A stretch of DNA of 64,000 bases from Streptomyces pseudovenezuelae (GCF_001513955.1 NZ_KQ948148.1:735905-799904), one strand, 5' to 3'. Counted from the first letter of the stretch, positions 1 through 9,181 are shown. Numbers and translations: made by a program. Notes: generated by a model not told the origin, from the sequence alone.

Positions 1-2
1 GC

Positions 3-485
3 TACCAGATCGCGAACGCCAACGGGGTGGTGAAGTTCGAGACGATCTTCCCGGGCTGGTACACCCCGCGCACCTGCCACATCCATGTGAAGGTGCACAC
101 CGGGGGCGAGAAGGAGGACGGCACCTACGAGGGCGGCAAGGTCAATTACACGGGCCAGCTGTTCTTCGACGACACGGTCGCCGAGGAGATCTTCGCGCTG
201 GAGCCGTACTCCCGGCACTCCGGCAGCTACACCACCCTCGACAACGACATGGTCTACGACGGCGGCGGCGCCTCCAGCGGCCTGCTCACCCTCAAGGCCG
301 TCCACAAGGCTGACCCGTCCAAGGGCTACAAGGGCTCCCTGAGCCTGGCCGTCGATCCCGACGCCGAGAACACGGGCGCGGGCAGCGGCGGTGGCGGCAC
401 GCCCCCGAGCGGCGGCCCGACGGGCGCACCGCCGAGCGACGCTCCGTCCGAAAGTGCCAGTGCTTCGGCCGCCGCGTCCTCGTAG
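3..485 (+). CDS. Intradiol ring-cleavage dioxygenase-like protein, C-terminal part
   Basis: The gene enters from the left edge, so its start is not visible. The visible 160 residues fit the C-terminal half of the catechol/protocatechuate dioxygenase fold: a tyrosine in GWYTPR followed by the HIHVKVH segment supplies Tyr and His ligands of the non-haem Fe(III) centre in this family. After about residue 125 the protein ends in a low-complexity Gly/Pro/Ser/Ala tail, typical of the extracytoplasmic dioxygenase-like proteins of Streptomyces; a signal peptide would lie outside the window. The next gene begins 9 bp downstream. The family is clear; the substrate is unknown. Confidence 0.85.
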   Translation, partial: YQIANANGVVKFETIFPGWYTPRTCHIHVKVHTGGEKEDGTYEGGKVNYTGQLFFDDTVAEEIFALEPYSRHSGSYTTLDNDMVYDGGGASSGLLTLKAVHKADPSKGYKGSLSLAVDPDAENTGAGSGGGGTPPSGGPTGAPPSDAPSESASASAAASS

Positions 486-494
486 GGTACGGCC

Positions 495-1328
495 GTGAGC
501 AGCCGCGAGGACGAGGCGCTGGCGCTGGCCGCCGTGGACGCGCTGACCGGTCAGCTGGCCCTGGTTCCCAAGCCGGGCCTGCCCGACCCGCGCGACCTCG
601 GCGCCCGCGCCACCCGTCGGGACCACTGTTCCCTGCGCTGGTCGGCCAGGGCGCTCGCGCCCGGCCTCGCGGCGATGGCCGCCGCCGCCCGTCGCACCGG
701 CGAGCCCAGCCCCCAGCTGCGCGCGGAGCTGGGCGCGATCGGCCGGTGCACCGAGCACTCGGTGGGCCTGGCGGGCGGCGGCCACCGCGGCGCCCTGTGG
801 ACTCTCGGTCTGCTGGTCGCCGCGGCCGCCCTCGACCCGGGCGCACGGTCCGCGGACGTGTCCGCGGCCGCCAAGAAGATCGCCGCGCACAGCGACAGAC
901 GGGCCCCGCGCCGGCCCTCCCGGGGCTCCTCGGTGTCCGCGAAGTACGGCGCGGCGGGCGCCCGGGGCGAGGCGCGGGCCGGATTCCCGCACGTACGGCG
1001 GGCGTTGGACGCACTGGACAGGTCCCGCAGGGCGGGTGCGGCAGAGTCCGAGGCCCGCCTGGACGCCCTGCTCACCGTGATGTCGACCCTCCAGGACACC
1101 GAACTCCTCTACACGGCGGGCCCCTTGGGCCTGCGCCACGTCCAGGCGGGCGCCCGCGGGGTCCTGGAGGCGGGCGGTACGACGACGGCCGCGGGCCGGG
1201 AGGCCCTGCTCGCCCTCGACGCGGACCTCCACGCGCGCGCGTGGAGCCCTCGCGGCAGCGCGGGGTTGCTCGCGGGGGCCCTGTTCGTGGACGCGCTTCC
1301 GGTCCGGGCCGACCCGGTGTCGGCCTGA
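495..1328 (+). CDS. Triphosphoribosyl-dephospho-CoA synthase-like (CitG/MdcB) protein
   Basis: 277 residues from a GTG start. CitG/MdcB enzymes make the 2'-(5''-triphosphoribosyl)-3'-dephospho-CoA prosthetic group of citrate lyase or malonate decarboxylase acyl carrier proteins. Family landmarks are visible: VPKPGLPDPRD near the N-terminus, GGGHRGALWTLG (THKG-like nucleotide loop), ARGEARAGFPHV, a DTELLYTAG stretch and SPRGSAGLLAG near the end. No citrate lyase or malonate decarboxylase subunit lies nearby, so its actual role here is uncertain. Start chosen because the GTG sits directly after the dioxygenase stop and the homologous region begins at once. Confidence 0.8.
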   Translation: MSSREDEALALAAVDALTGQLALVPKPGLPDPRDLGARATRRDHCSLRWSARALAPGLAAMAAAARRTGEPSPQLRAELGAIGRCTEHSVGLAGGGHRGALWTLGLLVAAAALDPGARSADVSAAAKKIAAHSDRRAPRRPSRGSSVSAKYGAAGARGEARAGFPHVRRALDALDRSRRAGAAESEARLDALLTVMSTLQDTELLYTAGPLGLRHVQAGARGVLEAGGTTTAAGREALLALDADLHARAWSPRGSAGLLAGALFVDALPVRADPVSA

Positions 1329-1369
1329 CCCGGTGTCGGCCTGGCACAGGGCCGGTCGTCGAGCGTCGG

Positions 1370-2617
1370 TCAGTTCGCGAGCGCGTGCGCCTCGACGTCC
1401 TCGCAGGGGGCGTCCGTCTCCGGCACACGGCAGGCGGCCCGCCTGGTCGCCGGTCCCATCGCGTACGACGCCACCAGCGTCGCCCCGCCGAGCAGCAGCC
1501 ATCCCGGCGTGCCCCACTCGACGAGCAGCGTCGTCAGGACCAGCGGCCCCAGGGTCCGGGCCACCGTCACCCCGGTTCCGAAGAACCCCTGGTACTCGCC
1601 GACCCGTTCGGCCGGAGCCAGGTCGAAGGAGAGCTGCCAGGACCCCGCCGACTGCCCCATCTCGGCCACCACCTGCAACACCGCCCCGAGGACCAGCGCC
1701 CCCACGGCCACCCACGGCGAGACCCCCGCCGACAGCGCGAACACCGCGCAGGCCGCCAGCATGACCCACCCCGACCGCCGCACCGCGCGCGTGGCCGACG
1801 CGAGCCCGGTCACCCCGCGGGCCATCCGCACCTGGAACACCATCACGGCCCCGGTGTTGAGCACGAACAGCGCGGAGACCAGCCAGGTCGGAGCCGCGGT
1901 CCGCTCGGCGATCCACAGCGGGATCCCGAGGCTCAGCAGCGGCATCCGCAGCAGCAGGACGGTGTTCAGCAGGGTGATCACGGCGTACGGCCGGTCGCGC
2001 AGCACTCCGGAGCCTCGACGCCGGTCCACGGCGCCGCGCGGCGCCACCGACGGCAGCCGCAGCAGCAGCCCCGCACACACCAGGAAGCTCACCGCGTCCA
2101 CCGCGAACACCCCGAGATACGCCGACCGCGTCCCGGCGTGCAGCGCCAGCCCGCCGAGCCCCGCGCCGACCGCCAGTCCGGCGTTGAGTGTCGCCTGGAG
2201 GTGGGCCAGCAGCCCGGTCCGCTCCCGGGCGGACACCAGCCCCGCGAGCAGCGCCTGCCGGGCCGCCGCGAGCCCCGACTGCGCGGAGGCGTAGGCACAG
2301 GCCGCCAGGACGAACGGCACGAAGTCCCGCACCACCAGGAACGACGCCACCGCCAGCCCCGTCGCCAGCGCCAGCAGCACCGCCGTACCGCGCGCCCCGC
2401 GCCGGTCCGCCAGCCGGCCGAGCGGCACTCCCACCATCGACCCGACCCCCCATCCGACGGTCAGCCCGAGCCCCACGCGCGCGGGGTCGAGCCCGACGAC
2501 GTGCGTGAAGTAGAGCGCCGACGTCACGTAATAGGCGCCGTCCCCGACGGAGTTGCTCAACTGGGCGAGCGCCAGGACACGTTGCGGCCCCGCGGGCGGG
2601 ACGAGTGAGTTCGTCAT
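1370..2617 (-). CDS. MFS transporter (drug efflux type)
   Basis: 415 residues with about twelve hydrophobic segments. The GRLADRRGAR loop between TM2 and TM3 is the MFS signature. The N-terminus MTNSLVPPAG is cytoplasmic and has no signal peptide. It starts 52 bp downstream of a MocR regulator read in the same direction, so the two are probably co-transcribed or co-regulated. The substrate cannot be told from sequence; a small-molecule exporter is the best guess. Confidence 0.85.
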   Translation of the reverse strand: MTNSLVPPAGPQRVLALAQLSNSVGDGAYYVTSALYFTHVVGLDPARVGLGLTVGWGVGSMVGVPLGRLADRRGARGTAVLLALATGLAVASFLVVRDFVPFVLAACAYASAQSGLAAARQALLAGLVSARERTGLLAHLQATLNAGLAVGAGLGGLALHAGTRSAYLGVFAVDAVSFLVCAGLLLRLPSVAPRGAVDRRRGSGVLRDRPYAVITLLNTVLLLRMPLLSLGIPLWIAERTAAPTWLVSALFVLNTGAVMVFQVRMARGVTGLASATRAVRRSGWVMLAACAVFALSAGVSPWVAVGALVLGAVLQVVAEMGQSAGSWQLSFDLAPAERVGEYQGFFGTGVTVARTLGPLVLTTLLVEWGTPGWLLLGGATLVASYAMGPATRRAACRVPETDAPCEDVEAHALAN

Positions 2618-2669
2618 GGGAACGACACTAGAAGCGCGGTGGACCGCTGGGCAGGCCCAATAGGAGCGC

Positions 2670-4019
2670 CTATGAATGGCCCAATTCCAGGACGCGGGCC
2701 AGGGCGTCCAGCGCCCCGGGATACGCCCCCTCCCGGGGCGTCCCGTATCCCACGACGAGCCCCTCGCGGGACCCCGCCGTGTGCCAGTGCTCCCGGAGGG
2801 ACCCCACTGCGAGCCCCTCCACCGCGGCCCGCGCCAGCACCGCCGCCTCGTCCCCGACCTCGACCAGCGCGTGCAGCCCGGCCGCGATCCCCTGGACCCG
2901 CCGGCGCTGCCCCAGCCGCTCCACGAGCCGGTCCCTGCGCCGCCGGTATCTGAGCCGGCACGCGCGCACGTGACGGTCGTAGGCGTGACTGCGGATCAGT
3001 TCGGCGAGCGCCAGCTGACCGAGGGTCTCGGTGCTGTGGTCGCTGTGCAGCTTGGCGTCGGCGACGGGTCCGACGAGGTGCGGCGGCAGCACCATCCAGC
3101 CGAGCCGGAGCGCGGGTCCGAGCGTCTTGGACGCCGTCCCCAGGTAGACGACCCGGTCTGGCGCCATCCCCTGGAGCGCCCCGACGGGCTGCCGGTCGTA
3201 CCGGAACTCCCCGTCGTAGTCGTCCTCGACGACCAGCGCCCCACGCGCGCGTGCCCAGTCGGTCAGCGCCCGCCGCCGCGAGGGGTGCAGGGTCACGCCG
3301 GTCGGGTACTGGTGGGCGGGAGTGACGACGACGGCCGCGGGGTCCCCGAGACCGTCGACCTCGACGCCCCGCTCGTCGACGGGCACCGGCACCACCCGCC
3401 CGCCACCGCGCCGTACGACCTCACGGTGGAACGGCAGCCCGGGGTCCTCCATGGCGACGTCGGCACCCGCCAGGACGCGCGTGAGCAGAGCGAGTCCCTG
3501 CACGGCCCCGGAGGTGACGACGATCCGCTCGGGCGGTGCGACGACCCCACGGGCCCGCCCCAGATATTCGGAGAGCGCGACCCGTAGCTCGATCCGTCCC
3601 AGGGGATCGCCGTAGTCGTAGGCGGAGACCGGTGCGGTCGCGACGGCCCGCCGCACGGCCCTGAGCCAGGCGGCGGCCGGGAAGGCGCCGACGTCCGGAC
3701 TGCCGGGCCGCAGATCGAAACGCGGCACGGGCGCGCGTGCCGCGGCCTTCAGGGGTGCCGCGTCGAGAGCGGGCAGGGGCGCGACCTCGGTACCGGCCCC
3801 TTGCCGAGCGGTGAGGAACCCCTCGGCGATCAGCTGGTCATAGGCCGCCTTCACGGTCCCCCGGGAAACCCCCAACTCCTCGGCGAGCCGTCGAGTCGCG
3901 GGCAACCGGGCGCCGGGGGCCAGCTGACCGTCGCGGACGGCGTCGCGCAGGGCTCGTTCGAGCCCGACCCGACGCCCTTCACCGGCGATGACTTCCAGAT
4001 GCAGGTCCACCGGACCCAC
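2670..4019 (-). CDS. MocR/PdxR-type transcriptional regulator (GntR HTH plus aminotransferase domain)
   Basis: 449 residues. Residues about 15-80 are a GntR winged helix (LPATRRLAEELGVSRGTVKAAYDQL). Residues about 105-445 form a fold-type I aminotransferase domain: the PLP aspartate lies in VVEDDYDGEF and the Schiff-base lysine in GTASKTLGPALRLGW. Such proteins sense PLP or amino compounds and usually act on their own or a neighbouring promoter. The MFS gene follows on the same strand and is the likeliest target. Not necessarily PdxR, because no pdxS/pdxT genes are near. Confidence 0.9.
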   Translation of the reverse strand: MGPVDLHLEVIAGEGRRVGLERALRDAVRDGQLAPGARLPATRRLAEELGVSRGTVKAAYDQLIAEGFLTARQGAGTEVAPLPALDAAPLKAAARAPVPRFDLRPGSPDVGAFPAAAWLRAVRRAVATAPVSAYDYGDPLGRIELRVALSEYLGRARGVVAPPERIVVTSGAVQGLALLTRVLAGADVAMEDPGLPFHREVVRRGGGRVVPVPVDERGVEVDGLGDPAAVVVTPAHQYPTGVTLHPSRRRALTDWARARGALVVEDDYDGEFRYDRQPVGALQGMAPDRVVYLGTASKTLGPALRLGWMVLPPHLVGPVADAKLHSDHSTETLGQLALAELIRSHAYDRHVRACRLRYRRRRDRLVERLGQRRRVQGIAAGLHALVEVGDEAAVLARAAVEGLAVGSLREHWHTAGSREGLVVGYGTPREGAYPGALDALARVLELGHS

Positions 4020-4022
4020 TTA

Positions 4023-4056
4023 AGGGGCGCGGGGAACCGCGCGACAAGCCACGACG
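4023..4056. repeat. Streptomyces-type intergenic GC-rich repeat, copy 1
   Basis: The 34-bp stretch starting AGGGGCGCGGGGAACCGCGC matches 25088-25121 at 32 of 34 positions. It sits in the gap between the MocR start and the pepP stop. The CGCGGGGAACCGCG part can fold on itself. I recognise this as a common Streptomyces intergenic repeat; its function is unknown, perhaps a transcription-end or nucleoid-protein site. Confidence 0.7.
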
Positions 4057-4072
4057 CACCCGCGCCCGAAAC

Positions 4073-5533
4073 TCAAGCCTTCAGACCCGCCATCCACGCC
4101 TCCACCTCGTCGGAACGACGCGGCAGCCCGGACGACAGGTTCCGGTTCCCCTCGGCCGTCACCAGGATGTCGTCCTCGATCCGCACCCCGATGCCCCGGT
4201 ACTCCTCGGGCACGGTCAGGTCGTCGGCCTGGAAGTACAGACCGGGCTCGACGGTCAGCACCATCCCCGACTCCAGGACCCCGTCCACGTACGCCTCCAC
4301 CCGCGCGGCGGCGCAGTCGTGGACGTCCATGCCGAGCATGTGCCCGGTGCCGTGCAGCGTCCAGCGCCGCTGGAGACCCAGCTCCAGGACCCGCTCCACC
4401 GGGCCCTCGACCAGGCCCCACTCCACGATCCGCTCGGCGAGCACCCGCTGGGCCGCGTCATGGAAGTCCCGGTACTTGGCACCCGGCTTCACGGCCGCGA
4501 TCCCGGCCTCCTGGGCGTCGTACACGGCGTCGTAGATCCTCTTCTGGATCTCGCTGAACCGGCCGTTGATCGGCAGCGTCCGCGTGACGTCGGCCGTGTA
4601 GTACGTGTGCGTCTCGACGCCGGCGTCCAGGAGCAGCAGCTCACCCGCCCGTACGGCCCCGTCGTTGCGCACCCAGTGCAGGGTGCAGGCGTGCGGTCCG
4701 GCCGCGGCGATGGTGCCGTAGCCGACGTCGTTGCCCTCGACCCGCGCGCGCAGGAAGAAGGTGCCCTCGATGTAGCGCTCGGAGGTGGCCTCGGCCTTGT
4801 CGAGGACCTTCACCACGTCCTCGAAGCCCCGCACCGTCGAGTCGACGGCCTTCTGGAGCTCCCCGATCTCGAACTCGTCCTTGACCAGCCGCGCCTCGGA
4901 CAGGAAGACCCGCAGCTCCTCGTCCCGCTCGGCGGTGACCTTGTCGGTCAGCGCGGCCTCGATGCCGGCGTCGTAGCCGCGTACGACCCGCACCGGGCCG
5001 GTGGCCTCGCGCAGCTTGTCGGCGATCTCCCGCACGTCGGACACGGGGACGCCGTACAGCGTCGACGCCTCGGTCAGCGAGTGCCGGCGTCCGACCCACA
5101 GCTCACCCTGACCCGACAGCCAGAACTCACCGTTCTCGCGGTCGGAACGCGGCAGCAGGTACAGCGTGGCGGTGTGGCCGCCGGAGACGGGCTCCAGGAC
5201 GAGCACGCCGTCCTCGGTCTGGTTGCCCGTGAGGTACGCGTACTCGACGGAGGCCCGGAAGGGGTACTCGGTGTCGTTGGAGCGGGTCTTCAGGTTGCCC
5301 GCCGGGATCACCAGCCGCTCCCCGGGGAAGCGCGCGGAGAGCGCCGCGCGGCGGGCCGCGGTCTCGGCGGCCTGAGCGATCGGCTCCAGGTCGCGCAGCT
5401 CGGTGTCCGCCCAGCCGGACTGCATGCTCTCGGCCAGCTCGTCGGAGACGCCCGGGTAGAGGCCGTTCTTCCGCTTCTTGATCGGCTCTTCGGACTCATC
5501 TTCCGGGGTCGCCGGGGTGAGTTCTTCGGCCAC
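4073..5533 (-). CDS. pepP: Xaa-Pro aminopeptidase (M24B)
   Basis: 486 residues. It removes N-terminal residues preceding proline, in the cytoplasm, with a di-metal site. An N-terminal creatinase-like domain (to about 230) precedes the pita-bread domain, whose five metal ligands are visible: Asp in LLLDAGVE, Asp in YTADVTRT, His in GTGHMLGMD, Glu in TVEPGLY and Glu in GVRIEDD. An in-frame ATG lies at 5539, but the AAGGAGG at 5540-5546 abuts it directly, while the GTG at 5533 has the normal six-base spacing; I therefore prefer the GTG. Downstream lies the intergenic repeat. Confidence 0.93.
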   Translation of the reverse strand: MAEELTPATPEDESEEPIKKRKNGLYPGVSDELAESMQSGWADTELRDLEPIAQAAETAARRAALSARFPGERLVIPAGNLKTRSNDTEYPFRASVEYAYLTGNQTEDGVLVLEPVSGGHTATLYLLPRSDRENGEFWLSGQGELWVGRRHSLTEASTLYGVPVSDVREIADKLREATGPVRVVRGYDAGIEAALTDKVTAERDEELRVFLSEARLVKDEFEIGELQKAVDSTVRGFEDVVKVLDKAEATSERYIEGTFFLRARVEGNDVGYGTIAAAGPHACTLHWVRNDGAVRAGELLLLDAGVETHTYYTADVTRTLPINGRFSEIQKRIYDAVYDAQEAGIAAVKPGAKYRDFHDAAQRVLAERIVEWGLVEGPVERVLELGLQRRWTLHGTGHMLGMDVHDCAAARVEAYVDGVLESGMVLTVEPGLYFQADDLTVPEEYRGIGVRIEDDILVTAEGNRNLSSGLPRRSDEVEAWMAGLKA

Positions 5534-5621
5534 GGTCATCCTCCTTGAAACGGCACTGGACCCCGTCCATCGTACGGTCGTACGGAAGGGGGCCCAGGGC
5601 CGGAAGACCTGTTACCACCCG

Positions 5622-7070
5622 CTACTCGAAGTGAGCCGCGAGCAGCACGACGTCCTCCGGGGAGTCCGCCCCGTCCAGCCCGTCCGGCAACACGGTCCGC
5701 AGCACGTGGTCGGCCACGGCGTCCGGGTCGGCGCGCAGCGCCTTCGGCACCCCGGCCGCCGCCGCGTGCAGACGCGCGAAGGCGCGGTCGGTGGCGTCAC
5801 CGGTGCGGTGCAGCAGCCCGTCGGTGTACAGCAGGACCGTCTCTCCGGGCTCGGCGCTCAGCTCCACGCTCGGCGCCTCCCAGCAGGCGAGCATGCCGAG
5901 CGGCGCGGACACGGAGGTCTCCACGAACTCGGTGCGCCGCTCACCGATCAGCAGCGGCGGGCAGTGCCCGGCACCGGCCAGCGTGATCTTGCGCAGCGCG
6001 GGCTCGCAGTAGGCGAACAGGGCGGTGGCGGAGCGGGCCGGCTCGGTCAGCCGGAGAAGCAGCTCCAGGTCGGACAGGACGGCGACCGGGTCCTCGCCCT
6101 CCATCACGGCGTACGCCCGCAGGGAGGCCCTCAGACGCCCCATCGCGGCGATCGCGCTCGGGCCGGAGCCGGTCACCGAACCGACCGCGAGACCCAGTGC
6201 CGCGTCCGGCAGCGGCAGCGCGTCGTACCAGTCGCCGCCGCCGCGCGGGCCGGTGCGGTGCCGGGCGGCGAGCCGGACGCCGGGGACACGGGGGAGCCGG
6301 GACGGCAGCAGCTCCTCCGCCATCGTCGCCATGCACGCGCGGGTGCGCTCGACCTCAAGGAGCCGGGCCAGGTGCTCGGTGGCGTAACGGACGTACAGGC
6401 CGACGAGGTGGCGCTGGCGCTCGGACGGCTCGGCGGGCTCGTCGTAGAGCCACACGGCGGCACCGAGGCGGCCGGCGTCGTTGGTGGCGAGGGGGAGCGC
6501 GTAGCAGGCCGCGTAACCGAGGCGGGCGGCCACCTCGCGGTGGCGCGGGTCGAGGCCGTCCTCGGCGAGCAGGTCGGGCTGGGCGATCTCACCGTCGCCG
6601 CCCGGCAGCCCGTCGAGGATGCGGCCGTACGACATCGCGCTGCGCGGCACGGTCTCGATGTGCCCGAGGTCGGCGCGGGCGAGGCCGAGGCCGATCGTGG
6701 TGTCGGGACCGAGGCCGTCGTCCGGTTCGAGGACGACCAGCGCGCGCCGGGCTCCCACCAGGGCGGATCCGGCGCGCAGGAGTTCCTGGAGGGCGTCGGA
6801 CAGCGCGTCCGTGCGGGCGAGGCGTTCGGTGAGTTCGTGCAGGGTCGTCAGGTCTGAGACCCAGCCGGCGAGCCGGTCCTGGAGCAGGGCGCCGGGTGCG
6901 TTCGGCGCGGGGACCGAAGGGGTGCCCGGGGCGGCGGGCGCGGGCGCGACAGTGTGTGCGGGTGCGGGAACCGTGGAATCGATTCCGGCCACTTTCGGAG
7001 GGTGAGGGGCGTTCATGGCGTCCGGCTTTCCGACCGGTGCGTATTGCTCAAAAGCATCGCAAACCCCCAT
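5622..7070 (-). CDS. SpoIIE-type PP2C phosphatase-like protein with GAF-like domain
   Basis: About 482 residues if begun at the ATG at 7070 (MGVCDAFEQY); an ATG at 7016 has a better GGAAAG site and is a good alternative. After a Pro/Ala-rich leader, residues about 95-250 look like a GAF sensor, and the last 230 form a PPM/SpoIIE domain. Motif I (GGGDWYDALPL) and the late YTDGLL are intact, but the usual GDVxGHG motif reads GSVTGSG, so one metal-binding Asp and the His are replaced by Ser. The phosphatase may be weak, altered or inactive. Family members act on anti-anti-sigma factors. Confidence 0.85.
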   Translation of the reverse strand: MGVCDAFEQYAPVGKPDAMNAPHPPKVAGIDSTVPAPAHTVAPAPAAPGTPSVPAPNAPGALLQDRLAGWVSDLTTLHELTERLARTDALSDALQELLRAGSALVGARRALVVLEPDDGLGPDTTIGLGLARADLGHIETVPRSAMSYGRILDGLPGGDGEIAQPDLLAEDGLDPRHREVAARLGYAACYALPLATNDAGRLGAAVWLYDEPAEPSERQRHLVGLYVRYATEHLARLLEVERTRACMATMAEELLPSRLPRVPGVRLAARHRTGPRGGGDWYDALPLPDAALGLAVGSVTGSGPSAIAAMGRLRASLRAYAVMEGEDPVAVLSDLELLLRLTEPARSATALFAYCEPALRKITLAGAGHCPPLLIGERRTEFVETSVSAPLGMLACWEAPSVELSAEPGETVLLYTDGLLHRTGDATDRAFARLHAAAAGVPKALRADPDAVADHVLRTVLPDGLDGADSPEDVVLLAAHFE

Positions 7071-7585
7071 GTCATTCTGCGCCGCTAGCAGTGTCTCCAC
7101 ATGTACACGCACTCGTAAGGGGATGTCCAGCATTGTCCTGCCGGGATTCCTGGTGTCCGTGGGTAACCGGTGGAGAGTGGGTTGACGGGTAAAGTTGGCT
7201 AAAAACTGCCTCGGGTTACGGTGTATTGAGGTCGACTGGCCTTGCTCCACAGAGCGTCACAGCGGTCGTGATGGGTACGTACTCGGTAAGGACCAGGGGT
7301 GGTGGACCGTCACCCGGAACCTGGTGACCGACCCGGGCGTCTTAGCCACCGACGATCGAGCCCCATCCTCCCGTGGCGGAGGCGGAGAGAAATACGCGGG
7401 ACGGCAAAACGCCAGACTTCGCCACCCCCCGCCACGCCCGCGCTTTTGATAGACGCAGTATGGGGTTCCCCTTGTCTCGGACAAGGGTGTGATGCGCCAA
7501 CAGGTACGCACAGTGAAGTGATCGACACATGGTGTGATGTGGTCCACGGTGTTGCCAGCGGTGCAACGGAAAGGAACGAGCGCTC
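7071..7585. other. Intergenic region between divergent phosphatase and Prim-Pol genes
   Basis: 515 bp with no convincing gene. It must hold both divergent promoters. A TTGACG hexamer occurs at about 7182 before an A-rich stretch, but no well-spaced -10 box follows, so I do not call a promoter. A GGAAAGGAA ribosome site immediately precedes the ATG at 7586. Confidence 0.4.
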
Positions 7586-8251
7586 ATGCGCGAGATCCTC
7601 GGAAGGCGACGCAGGCTCCTGTCCCAGCGCAGCGACGGAAGGCCTGAATTGTTCAGCGCGGCCCTGACCTTCGCGAAGGAATGGCAGTGGCCCGTACTCC
7701 CGGGCGTGGCGCCGGACCCGGAGGGCCGGGCCCGCTGCGGATGCCCCGACCCGGAGTGCACGGTCCCCGGTGCCCACCCCTTCGACCCGGGGCTGCTCGC
7801 GGCCACCACGGACGAGCGCATGGTGCGCTGGTGGTGGACCAACCGCCCGGCCGCGCCGATCATCCTGGCCACCGGCGGCAGCGCCCCCTGCGCGGTCAGC
7901 CTGCCGGCCCTGCCGGCCGCCCGCGCCCTGGCCGCGCTCGACCGCGAGGGCATGCGACTCGGCCCGGTGATCGCCGCGCCGACCCGCTGGGCGTTCCTCG
8001 TCAAGCCGTACTCCATGGAGCAGCTGGGCGAGCTGCTGTACGCCCAGGACCACGTCCCCGGTTCCCTGCGCTTCCACGGCGAGGGCGGCTACCTCGCCCT
8101 GCCGCCGTCCGAGACCGGCCACGGCGACATCACCTGGGAGCGGGCCCCGCTGCCGGGCTCCGCCTCCCCGTGGGTCCCCGATGTCGAGGCCGTGGTGGAC
8201 GCCGTGGTCGAGGCCCTCACTCGTACGGGTGTGAGCGCGCCCGAGTTGTAA
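7586..8251 (+). CDS. Prim-Pol-like (bifunctional DNA primase/polymerase N-terminal) protein
   Basis: 221 residues from an ATG preceded by GGAAAGGAA. It has the overall layout of the Streptomyces Prim-Pol family: EWQWPVLPG, a CGCPDPECTVPGAHP cysteine cluster, RWWWTNRPAAPIILATG and a C-terminal CHG-like segment. Where active members carry an acidic D-x-D for metal binding, this protein reads APCAVSLPALPA, so catalysis is doubtful. A hairpin (CGCGCCCGA 8236-8244 with TCGGGCGCG 8257-8265) spans its stop codon and probably ends transcription. Confidence 0.75.
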   Translation: MREILGRRRRLLSQRSDGRPELFSAALTFAKEWQWPVLPGVAPDPEGRARCGCPDPECTVPGAHPFDPGLLAATTDERMVRWWWTNRPAAPIILATGGSAPCAVSLPALPAARALAALDREGMRLGPVIAAPTRWAFLVKPYSMEQLGELLYAQDHVPGSLRFHGEGGYLALPPSETGHGDITWERAPLPGSASPWVPDVEAVVDAVVEALTRTGVSAPEL

Positions 8252-8307
8252 GGGTGTCGGGCGCGGGCGGAACCGGGTGCCCGCGCCAGGTCGTTATCGT
8301 CCGCTTC

Positions 8308-8937
8308 ATGCTGCGACATTCCGGGGGACGACCCCCAGACCCCCGATGGGTTCGTCTGCTCGCCCTGTCGGGCATCGTGGTGTGCGCGATCGCGCTGCCC
8401 CTGGCCGTGGCCTCCGCGGGACAGGTGGGCGACGGAGGCCGCACGGTCGTACGCGATCTCGTGCGCCCCGCGGAGCCCCCCGCCGTACGACCGTCCGCGG
8501 ACCCCTCGGCCGTACGGTCGTCGGCGGCCGACGACTACAAGGCGCCCCGGGCCGGCGCCGGACGCGCCCCGCTGCTGCTCGGCCTGGGTCTCGCCACCGC
8601 CGCGCGCTGCGGTCCCGAACTGACCTCCCCCGACGGCATCGAGGCGCAGACCTGTGTGCTCACGCAGGGCGAGGAGACCTGGGCGCGGACCTACTACCGC
8701 AACGCGACCGGCGCGGTGCTGGACGCCGCGCTCAGCTTCATGGGCCCCGGCGGGCGCACGGTGCAGCTGCACTGCGCGGTGAGTGCCGGGGACGAGCCGG
8801 ACAGCTGTGAGACACCCCGGGAACACACCCGGGGAGCGCCCACCGACTACACGGCGGTCGCGGAGTTCGCCCGGCGGGGCAGCGGACCACTGCTGCTGCG
8901 AACCGGGAGCAACTCCGGGGAAACTACGGGCAGTTGA
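8308..8937 (+). CDS. Membrane-anchored or secreted hypothetical protein
   Basis: 209 residues. The N-terminus has basic residues followed by a hydrophobic segment (about residues 15-38, LLALSGIVVCAIALPLAV), either a signal peptide or an anchor; the rest should be extracytoplasmic. It has a Pro/Ser linker with three Cys residues further on (RCGPEL, QTCVL, LHCAV) that could form disulfides. I do not recognise a family. A strong hairpin 40 bp after the stop probably terminates it. Confidence 0.7.
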   Translation: MLRHSGGRPPDPRWVRLLALSGIVVCAIALPLAVASAGQVGDGGRTVVRDLVRPAEPPAVRPSADPSAVRSSAADDYKAPRAGAGRAPLLLGLGLATAARCGPELTSPDGIEAQTCVLTQGEETWARTYYRNATGAVLDAALSFMGPGGRTVQLHCAVSAGDEPDSCETPREHTRGAPTDYTAVAEFARRGSGPLLLRTGSNSGETTGS

Positions 8938-8978
8938 CGCGCGCTGCCGTTCCGTAAAGCTGCCCGGGCACAGAAAGA

Positions 8979-9016
8979 CCCGGTTGCTGGCGACGGGGGA
9001 TGCACCAGCAACCGGG
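8979..9016 (+). terminator. Strong hairpin, probable terminator
   Basis: CCCGGTTGCTGG (8979-8990) pairs perfectly with CCAGCAACCGGG (9005-9016) around a 14-base loop, without a T-run, as usual in Streptomyces. An ATG within the loop (9000) opens a 51-codon reading frame to 9155 preceded by ACGGGGG; I treat that as unproven. Confidence 0.6.
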
Positions 9017-9181
9017 CTATTGGAACGGTAACAAGAGATCGGCCGTTCGCAAATTCGACCGCTCCGCTCCCTGGCTTATTCGGACACCGATTCGCCTACT
9101 CCTGAGGGGAGTTGTGGACGGAGGTGGCCGTTCCGCGGAGGCTCGGTGCGACTGACCGGCCGGTCAGCCGCACCGGCTTCG

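Noticed and set aside
746-2608. Plus-strand open frame of 620 codons
   Set aside because: It runs across the CitG-like gene and against the MFS gene; Arg/Pro-rich translation without domain similarity.
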